This document shows, piece by piece, positions 56,545 to 64,000 of a stretch of 64,000 nucleotides of DNA. The notes under the pieces were generated by a model. The model was not told where the DNA came from. It did no database searches and was given only the letters and a program-made list of their open reading frames with translations. Position 1 is the stretch's first letter; every line of letters starts with the position of its first letter. Source of the DNA: Aquila chrysaetos chrysaetos (taxonomy: Eukaryota > Chordata > Aves > Accipitriformes > Accipitridae). A program made the position numbers and the translations under genes. The DNA is taken from assembly GCF_900496995.4 (NCBI RefSeq), contig NC_054457.1, positions 434,001 through 498,000 on the forward strand, given 5' to 3'.

Positions 56545-57504
56545 ATGTCGATTTATGAGCTCTTAGAGTTGGATGAAGATGAACCAGGGTCATCACGGGA
56601 AAAGGAAGAAGAGGCAGAGCCAAAGCTAATCACCCGATCCCTATCCCTGAGTGAGCTGTGGGATACGAGAAAAGATTTCAGCCATCGTCCAGGTGAGCAC
56701 ATTATCACCTGGCTGCTCTGATGCTGGGACAATGGGGCTAGTAGCCTGGAATGAGAAGGTAGGGAAGCCAAGCAGCTGGGATCGCTTGCCAGGGAAGGTG
56801 GCATTGACAAGGTGATTGGAAAAGGGACAGAAGCCCTCAGCCTCTGGAGGCAACTCCTGTGAAGCGTGAAGGAAAGGTACCCCTTTAAGGAAGATGTTAT
56901 ATGTCAAACAGACAAGTGGACCACCATGGAGAGAGGTATCCAATATCTGAGGGAATTAACTGTGCTAGAGACGATTCATTATGACCCGGACAATCCACAA
57001 TTACCCAAAGATCCAGACGAAGTCCAGTGTACACGGCCCATGTGGTGGAAGTTTGTACGGAGCACACCGTCATCCTATGCCAACTCACTGGCAATAATGA
57101 CCTGGAAAGACGAAAAGGCATCTACGGTGGATGAAATGACTCACCAACTCTGGCAATACGAAGAAAATCTCTCCTCCTCCCCACAAGCCTGCATCTTGGC
57201 TGTGGAGAAGCTGTCCGAGGATTTCCAGCAATTCAAAGGGGATATGTCCTACTCCCCACCTGTATGGACCAATGTCTCAGCTATTAGGAGGGAGTGTTCC
57301 TCTGCCCAAGAGAAAGGATATAGAAGGTACACACCACGAGGTGCCCTGTGGTTTTATCTATGTGATCATGGAGAGGACATGAGGAAGTGGGATGGAAAAC
57401 CTGCCTTGGTCCTAGATGCACGGGTACGTGAGCTGCGAGGAAAAAACCACCACAAAAGGGGATTCTACCAGGAAAAATGCCGCTCCGGTTTCCAAACAGA
57501 GTAG
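56545..57504 (+). pseudogene. gag: ERVL gag with premature stops
   Basis: It starts at ATG 56545 (MSIYELLELDEDE, acidic). Stops interrupt near 56720, 56750 and 56860, after which a 212-codon open stretch (56866-57504) encodes the capsid-like region (WTTMERGIQYLRELTVLE, RPMWWKFVRSTP) and a basic tail. Assigned as gag by its place between the PBS and protease. No zinc knuckle is seen. Confidence 0.8.
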
Positions 57505-57599
57505 AAGAGCTGATCTTATTTCTGATCCTCTTGAAGGGACTCCTGAGACAATTTTACGAGAAGTGAGTACTGGATACAGAATTAGAGGGGCCCTGCCTC

Positions 57600-58105
57600 C
57601 AGCCAGGTGGAGGAAAGGGATAACCAGGTTTATTGGACTGTGCGGATTCGATGGCCTGGCACGTTAGACCCACAGGAGTATAAGGCTCTAGTAGACACCG
57701 GTGCACAGTGCACTCTAATGCCATCAAGTTATAAAGGGGCAGAACCCATCTGTATTTCTGGTGTGACAGGGGGATCCCAAGAGCTAACTGTATTGGAAGC
57801 TGAAGTAAGTCTAACTGGGAATGAGTGGCAGAAACACCCCATTGTCACTGGTCCAGAGGCTCTGTGCATCCTTGGCATAGACCCTCCTCAGGAGAGGGTA
57901 TTTTAAGGACCCGAAGGGGTATCGGTGGGCTTTTGGGATAGCTGCCTTGGAGACGGAGGGAATTGAACAGCTGTCTACCTTGCCCGGCCTCTCTGAGGAC
58001 CCTTCGGTTGTGGGGTTCCTGAGCGTTGAAGAACAACAGGTGCCAATTGCTACCATGATGGTGCACCAGCGGCAATATCGCATCAACCGAGACTCCCTGA
58101 TTCCC
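57600..58105 (+). pseudogene. pro: ERVL protease
   Basis: The aspartic protease has VDTGAQCTLMPS and the CILGID block (57607-57906), followed by a frame break. The C-terminal part (57947-58105) runs toward RT and is interrupted by the nested LTR at 58106. Confidence 0.87.
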
Positions 58106-58806
58106 TGTGAGAGACTGAATTGTTACCTTGAGCTGTTTGTCTCAGAGATTGTTAGGTGTGAGAGACTGGACTGTCATCTCAAGCCATTCATCTCAAGGAT
58201 TGTTTGATGTGAGAGTCTGAACTGTGAACTATTTATCTCAAGCCATTTGTCTCTGGGATGGCCTGTTTAAGCAAGACACTCCTCTGTCCATAAGGACAAT
58301 TACCAGGCCATTGAGGCATCCAGGGGAGGAAAGGGGCTGGAGCCCGACAAAGCATGCAGGAATTTGGAGACTACCATTCTCATGGAAACTGTAGTCTTTG
58401 AGATAAGATACTGGTTTCTGGTGTTGATCACGCGAAGGTCGTGTGATAGACGAAACCTGCAGCATGTGAACAGTGCATGACAGTATGTATGTGCATGCAT
58501 CATCGAACTATGCCCTATAAAAAACCGTGGAGACAAGCTGTGGTGTGCACCCACCACTGAAGAATTGAAGACTGAGGACCAACGGGACGCCACTGGATCC
58601 ATGGTGGTGACTATCCTTGCAACTCTATCCCGACTGCTTGCTTGATTTCTGCCTTTTCTTCCATTCTATCCTATCGCTACTATTTTCTCCTTTTGATACT
58701 TTTGATAATAAAAGCTGTTTTGGGTATATGGCATTTGACCCCTTTTGTGTCTTTAATCTCGCTCTTGGGATCATATCGAAACCTTCCCCGACAGTGGATT
58801 GGGACT
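58106..58806 (+). mobile_element. Solo LTR type B inside the ERVL provirus
   Basis: 701 bp, TGTGAGAGAC ... GGATTGGGACT, flanked by TTCCC (58101-58105) and TTCGC (58807-58811), a 5-bp duplication with one change. Its first 150 bp are three tandem ~50-bp units that each begin TGTGAGAG. Confidence 0.9.
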
Positions 58807-59752
58807 TTCGCATCCACAAGTTGATTAATTGATTGGAGAGCCAAAGAGTGATCAACAAAACTTGCTCACCCTTTAATAGTCCCATATGGCCAGTGCAAAA
58901 GGCTAATGGAGAGTGGAGACTAACAGTTGACTATCATGGCCTGAATGAAGTTACGCCGCTGCTGAGTGCTGCTGTGCTGGATATGCTAGAACTTCAATAC
59001 GAACTAGAGTCAAAGGCAGCCAAGTGGTATGCCACAATTGACATTGCTAATGCCTTTTTCTCAATCCCTCCATTTGCAGAGTGCCGGCCGCAGTTTGCTT
59101 TTACTTGGAGGGGCGTCCAGTACACCTGGAATCGACTGCCCGAGGGGTGGAAACACAGCCCCACCATTTGCCATGGACTGAGCCAGGCTGCACTGGAACA
59201 GGGAGAAGCTCCAGAACACCTGCAATACATTGATGACATCATTGTATGGGGCAACATGGCAGAAGAATTTTGCGAGAAAGGGAAGAAAATAATCCAAATC
59301 CTTCTGAAAAATGGTTTTGCCATAAAAGAAAGTAAAGGTCAACGGACCTGCACAGGAGATCCAGTTTTTAGGAATAAAATGGCAAGATGGACATCGTCAG
59401 ATCCCAATGGATGTGATCAACAAAATAGCAGCTATGTCTCCACCGACTAATAAAAAGGAAACACAGGCTTTCTTAGGTGTCGTGGGGTTTTTGGAGAATG
59501 CATATTCCAAATTACAGTCTGATTGTAAGCCCTCTCTATCAAGTGACCCGGAAGAAGAACAATTTTAAATGGGGCCCTGAGCAACAACAAGCCTTTGAAC
59601 AAATTAAATGGGAGATTGTTCATGCAGTAGCCCTTGGGCCAGTCCGGGCAGGACAAGATGTTAAAAATGTGCTCTGTACTGCAGCTGGGGAAAATGGCCC
59701 TACCTGGACCTGGAACCTCTGGCAGAAAGCACCCAGGGAGACCCGAGGCTGA
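58807..59752 (+). pseudogene. pol: ERVL reverse transcriptase
   Basis: RT carries FNSPIWPVQKANGEWRLTVDY, the catalytic ATIDIANAFF, LPEGWKHSP and YIDDIIVWG (59228). The frame breaks near 59340-59470 and resumes with the connection region (FWRMHIPNYS, KWGPEQQQAF). A short segment (59753-59821) out of frame leads to RNase H. Confidence 0.92.
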
Positions 59753-59821
59753 CCCCTGGGGTTTTGGAGTCGAGGATATTGATGATCCGAGGCTCGCTAT
59801 ACTCCAACTGGAAAAGAGATA

Positions 59822-60817
59822 TTGGCAGCATATGAAGGAGTTCGAGCTGCCTCAGAAGTGGCTGGTACTGAAACACAGCTCCTCTTAGCACCCCGACTGC
59901 CAGTGCTGGGCTGGATGTTCAAAGGGAGGGTCTCCTCTACACATCACGCGACTGATGCCACGTGGAGTAAGTGGGTCGCACTGATCACACAACGGGCTCG
60001 CATAGGAAACCCCAGTCGCCCAGGAATTTTAGAAGTGATCACGGACTGGCCAGAAGGCAAAGATTTTGGAATGTCACCAGAGGAGGAGGTGGCACATGCT
60101 GAAGAAGCCCCGCTGTATAATAAACTGTCAGAAAATGAGAGGCAATATGCCCTGTTCACTGACGAATCCTGTCTCATTGTGGGAAAGCATCGGAGTTGGA
60201 AGGCTGCTGTATGGAGTCCTACACGACTAGTCGCAGAAACTGCTGAAGGAGAAGGTGAATCGAGCCAGTTTGCAGAGGTGAAAGCCATCCAGCTAGCGTT
60301 AGACATTGCTGAAAGAGAGAAGTGGCCAGTGCTCTATCTCTATGCTGACTCATGGATGGTGGCAAATGCCCTGTGGGGGTGGTTACAGCAATGGAAGAAG
60401 AGCAACTGGCAGCGCAGAGGTAAACCCATTTGGGCTGCCGCACTGTGGCAAGATACTGCGTCTCGGCTAGAGAATGTGGTTGTAAAAGTACGTCATGTAG
60501 ATGCTCACATACCCAAGAGGCAGGCCACTGAAGAACATCAAAATAACCAACAGGTGGATCAGGCTGCCAAGATTGAAGTGGCTCAGGTGGACCTGGACTG
60601 GCAACATAAGGGTGAGCTATTTATGGCTCAGTGGGCCCAGGATACCTCAGGCCATCAGGGAAGAGATGCAACATATAGATGGGCTCGTGATCAAGGGGTG
60701 GACTTGACCATGGACACTGTCGCACAAGTTATCCATGAATGTGAAACATGTGCTGCAATTAAGCAAGCCAGGCAGCTAAAAGCCCCTGTGGAATGGAGGG
60801 CGATGGCTGAAATATAA
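59822..60817 (+). pseudogene. pol: ERVL RNase H and integrase N-terminus (open 331-codon stretch)
   Basis: RNase H motifs: FTDESC (60158), AEVKAIQLAL (Glu), LYADSWM (Asp). The integrase zinc region follows, with HQGRDATYRWA and CETCAAIK. The frame stops at 60817, just before the catalytic core. Confidence 0.92.
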
Positions 60818-61445
60818 ATATGGGGAAGCCTGGCAGATTGACTATATCACACTCCCACAAACTCGCCAAGGCAAGCACCATGTGCTTACAATGGTGGAAA
60901 CAACCTCCGGGTGGCTGGAAACATATTCTGTACCCCATGCCACCGCCCAGAACACTATCCTGGGCCTTGAAGAACACGTTTTACGGTGACACGGCACCCC
61001 AGAAAGAATCGAGTCGGACAATGGGACTCATTTCCGAAACAACCTCATAGACACCTGGGCCAAAGAGCATGGCATTGAGTGGGTGTATCTTATCCCCTAT
61101 CATGCACCAGCCTCTGGGAAAATTGAGCGATACAATGGATTGCTAAAAACTATACTGAGAGCAATGGGGGGGGGGTGCGACTGTCAAACATTGGGATACA
61201 CATTTCGCAAAAGCCACCTGGTTAGTCAACACCAGAGGATCTGCCAATCAGGCTGGCCCCGCCCCACCAAGACTTCCACATACTGTAGAAAGAGATAAAG
61301 TCCCTGTAGTGCGCATGAAGTCTATGTCAGAGAAGACAGTCTGGGTTACTCCTGCCTCGGGCAGAGACAAACCCATCCGCAGGATTGCTTTTGCTCAAGG
61401 ACCTGGGTGCATTTGGTGGGTGATGCGAAAGTATAAGGAAGTCTG
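60818..61445 (+). pseudogene. pol: ERVL integrase core and C-terminus, frameshifted
   Basis: The catalytic residues are visible in WQIDYITL (60833), ESDNGTHF (61010) and GKIERYN (61117) but lie in a different frame from the zinc domain. A stop follows HVLR near 60988, and a G-run near 61167-61175 gives another shift. Confidence 0.9.
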
Positions 61446-62025
61446 ATGTGTGCCTCAGGGGGATTTGATTTGAGGTGAGAATAGCCAATGAATTAAATTG
61501 TATGATGTTAATTGCTATATAACCCTGCTACTGTATGTTATCATTACTATAATTGTTATATGCTGTATCAATGGTATTACAGTAAGAATAACTTAGATCA
61601 AGCAAGAATGAACTGTGATAAAACTGAGCAAAGCGCAGTAGTGATGGAACCAGAACTGACTCCAGCATGCAACAATCCAACATCACACACCATCCTCCGG
61701 CTGCGTCCAATGTCACCTGCTCCCCATATCGCACTGAAACCCAATCCTGCTCTGCTGACTGAGAGGACTTTGCACCATCCCTCCTGCCCAGAAAGACTGG
61801 TATGACAGATGGAGCCCAAAGTCAGAGACTAAATGAACGAACATTTTACATAGATGGCCCATAGACTAAGGGAATGATACCTGTGTATTTGTATACATAT
61901 ATATATATATACACACACACACATATATCTCAAAGAACGGGAAAGGTGATGGTGATTAACTAGGATGTATTGGAAAGTATGGGACCTGAGCATGATGTAA
62001 ATGGTATAGAATAAGGGGTGGATAC
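61446..62025. other. ERVL 3' untranslated region with a TA/CA microsatellite
   Basis: There is no env-like frame. (TA)n(CA)n simple sequence lies at about 61895-61923, and the polypurine tract at 62011-62023. Confidence 0.75.
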
Positions 62026-62619
62026 TGTCCTGGTTTCAGCTGGGATAGAGTTAACTTTCTTTCTAGTAGCTGGTATAGCGTTATGTTTTGGATTCAGCAT
62101 GAGAAGAATGTTGATAACACACTGATGTTTTCAGTTGCTGCTAAGCAGCATTTAGACTAAGTCAAGGATTTTTCAGCTTCTCGTGCCCAGCCAGCAAGAA
62201 GGCTGGAGGGGCACAAGAAGTTGGGAGGGGACACAGCCAGGACAGCGGACCCAAACTGGCCAAAGGGGTATTCCATACCATGTGATGTCATGCCTAGTAT
62301 ACAAACTGGGGGGAGTGGGGCTGGGGGGGGTGGATTGCCGCTTGGGAACTAACTGGGTGTTGGTCTGTGAGTGGTGAGCAATTGCATTGTGCATCACTTG
62401 TTTTGTATATTCCAATCCTTTTATTAGTATTATTGTCATTTTATTATTGTTGTTATTATCATTATTAGTTTCTTCCTTTCTGTCCTGTTAAACTGTTCTT
62501 ATCTCAACCCACGAGTTTTATCTTTTTCCTTCCAATTCTCTCCCCCATCCCACTGGGTGGGGGGAAGTGAGCGAGCAGCTGCATGGTGCTTAGTTGCTGG
62601 CTGGGGTTAAACCACGACA
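62026..62619 (+). mobile_element. ERVL 3' LTR
   Basis: 594 bp, TGTCCTGGTT ... AACCACGACA. It ends immediately before a second copy of the 44-bp left-flank repeat. Confidence 0.95.
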
Positions 62620-62623
62620 ACCA

Positions 62624-62667
62624 CCCAATTATCTTGTGCTCAACCAGAACAAACACAAGAAGCCCAT
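62624..62667. repeat. 44-bp direct repeat, right flank of the ERVL provirus
   Basis: Partner of 55800-55843. Confidence 0.85.
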
Positions 62668-63625
62668 CTCTAGTGCTTCCTGGCTATCATTTCCACATCA
62701 CACAGACCTCCTCAGTAGAAAGCTTAAGAACTGCTCATGATCAAATACCCCACCCAGCCAGAAGCTCTGGTTTCCCACAGCAATCACAACCAAAAAAAAC
62801 CCAACCTCTTGGTTGACACGGATCAGAAAATCTCTCCAAAAAATCTCCAAAGAGAAAAAATACGTCAGAAACACCTCAGCGGTGTTTTCCTTGCCGCTGC
62901 CTTTGCGGAGGATCAGTACACCTATGTCACACAAAGCAATTGTCTACGAATAGAGAGTCCTATTCGGACTTGCTTCTGAGCAAAATTGGGGAACACCAGG
63001 ACTTTGCACAACATCAGGCAATGGAGAATTGCTCTTTATAAAGCATGTGACAATGTTTCAAAAAGCTGAAACGGCCCAGCACTGTGCCACTTACTTGTGC
63101 ATTGTATTCATTTTCTTTTTTTTTTTTTAACCTATTGTTTCTTTGTTATGCTGTGCAGAGGAATGCTGGACTTGCCAAGCTGGAGGAGGGTGGTTGGCCT
63201 ACGGCACCTGCTGCTGTGGTGGCACAAACTGCTTCAGACAAGGTTTGGCGGAGTTTCGTTCTAGCCTTTCCAATCCGTAGGCTGGCATTTACACTAAAGA
63301 ATAACCACTTGTGTACTTTCCAAAACTCCTATTTAATATTTACCATTCAAGCTCATCACGTGCTTGCTGTTCTTCTCACAGCTTAACCTCTTCTGGGTCA
63401 TGAATCCCGACGTCAAGGATAACTGGTAGAAGTGAGTTCCTCTGGTGAAGGGTAGGCTGGACAGCAAATTGTTTCTTTGCATTGAGTCTTGAATTGGCCA
63501 CTCTCCTTAGGCTCTTTGTTGGTTTTCTTGCTATTGTTAGTTCAAGACTTCTTTCTGCCTGCATAGATATGTCTCCAGCCTCCATCCTTGTAGTATCCAA
63601 CTGCCAATCAGTTCTTCACCGTATC
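62668..63625. other. Unassigned interval
   Basis: A pyrimidine-rich tract ending in a consensus-like 3' splice site lies at 63113-63159, but no recognisable exon follows. Confidence 0.45.
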
Positions 63626-63733
63626 TTCTGTGGTAATCACAGTATTGCAGAGTGGTTGAGGTTGGAAGGGACCTCTGGAGGTCATCTTGTCCAACCCCTT
63701 GCTTAAGCTGTGTCACCTAGAGCCAGTTGCCCA
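63626..63733 (-). mobile_element. CR1 LINE 3' fragment
   Basis: The reverse complement of the CR1 3' region (GTTGAGGTTGGAAGGGACCTCTGGAGGTCATC on the plus strand). It is cut by the following LTR at 63734. Confidence 0.88.
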
Positions 63734-64000
63734 TGTTATGGATGCACGACTAACCAAATCCAACAGATGTAAAAACTCAGATTTATTCTTCAGCAAAAGT
63801 TAGTTAGAAGTCCGGTAACATTTTATAAAACCACAGGCTCCATTATGTAAAGAGCATTAATACTACACAGCCATAGACAATCCTGATACTACTTCCACTC
63901 CTGCCAAAATATATCTCTTCCCATGAGATGGTTTTAAAGGACCAATGTAATCAACCTGCCACGTGCTCCAAAGAGCCTTGCCTTGTCTGATATGCTGGGC
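63734..64000 (-). mobile_element. Truncated ERV: LTR end joined to integrase
   Basis: The plus strand starts TGTTATGGATGCACG, the complement of an LTR end ...CATAACA, with AATAAA (63780-63785 as TTTATT) and a TATAAAA-like box near 63824. From about 63890 rightward the minus strand encodes ERVL-type integrase with WQVDYIGPL. The provirus continues beyond the window. The exact junction is uncertain. Confidence 0.65.

Larger units (their letters stand above)
55843..62619 (+). mobile_element. ERVL provirus with both LTRs (ERV5)
   Basis: 5' LTR 55843-56423, tRNA-Lys-like PBS, gag, protease, RT, RNase H, integrase, no env, polypurine tract (AATAAGGGGTGGA at 62011-62023), 3' LTR 62026-62619. The absence of env and the pol motifs fit class III ERVL. 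The two LTRs are almost identical over long stretches, so the insertion is fairly recent. A type B solo LTR interrupts it at the protease-RT boundary. The first few bases of the 5' LTR (TGTCC) are missing. Confidence 0.94.

Noticed and set aside
61890..61930. TA/CA run considered as a regulatory element
   Set aside because: An ordinary microsatellite in the ERVL 3' untranslated region.
63113..63290. Polypyrimidine tract plus AG followed by an open stretch
   Set aside because: Looks like a 3' splice site, but the following sequence matches no protein that I recognise and no donor was found.

Overview
The window is eukaryotic and almost certainly from a bird. It contains one long CR1 LINE with the avian-type ORF1 esterase domain and the usual repeated ATTCTATGA-type 3' end, three CR1 scraps, and bird-type ERVL LTRs (TGTCCTGGTTTTGGCTGGG...). 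By my sum of the intervals, about three quarters of the 64 kb is retroviral or LINE DNA. There is no intact host gene. The best host-gene trace is one exon at 6075-6182 that resembles the first exon of SLC35D2, which I recall as Z-linked in chicken. With the very high retrovirus density this makes a W (or Z) chromosome origin plausible, but that is inference.

Layout. 1-3.45 kb: rearranged gammaretrovirus-like pieces (a minus-strand LTR head-to-head with a plus-strand pol-env-LTR remnant). 3.5-9.4 kb: isolated LTRs and the SLC35D2-like exon. 9.4-14.2 kb: an LTR broken by an assembly gap, then CR1. 14.2-23.3 kb: mostly unassigned AT-rich DNA with isolated LTRs. 23.3-35.1 kb: two related minus-strand gammaretrovirus-like proviruses, ERV2b (23275-27276) and ERV2a (27277-35123), joined end to end; ERV2a keeps an open gag and a largely readable pol. 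35.5-37.8 kb: more solo LTRs, one nested. 40.6-55.0 kb: one 593-bp ERVL LTR split into three pieces by two proviruses, ERV3 (ERVL-like) and ERV4 (gammaretrovirus-like), which themselves carry four further solo LTRs. 55.8-62.6 kb: a plus-strand ERVL provirus with both LTRs. 63.6-64 kb: a CR1 scrap and the end of another ERV.

The family calls rest on internal evidence. Target-site duplications are 4 bp for the gammaretrovirus-like LTRs, 5 bp for the ERVL-like ones and 6 bp for three class II-like solo LTRs. Motifs seen include DTGA proteases, YVDD/YIDD reverse transcriptases, integrase HHCC and DDE residues, CXXC SU and a basic furin-type site. The three gammaretrovirus-like lineages have primer-binding sites that each match the 3' end of a different arginine tRNA. 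ERV2a and ERV2b share a conserved cysteine-rich leader reading frame upstream of gag and an in-frame UGA between gag and pol. Every provirus is broken by frameshifts, deletions or nested LTRs; none reads as replication-competent.
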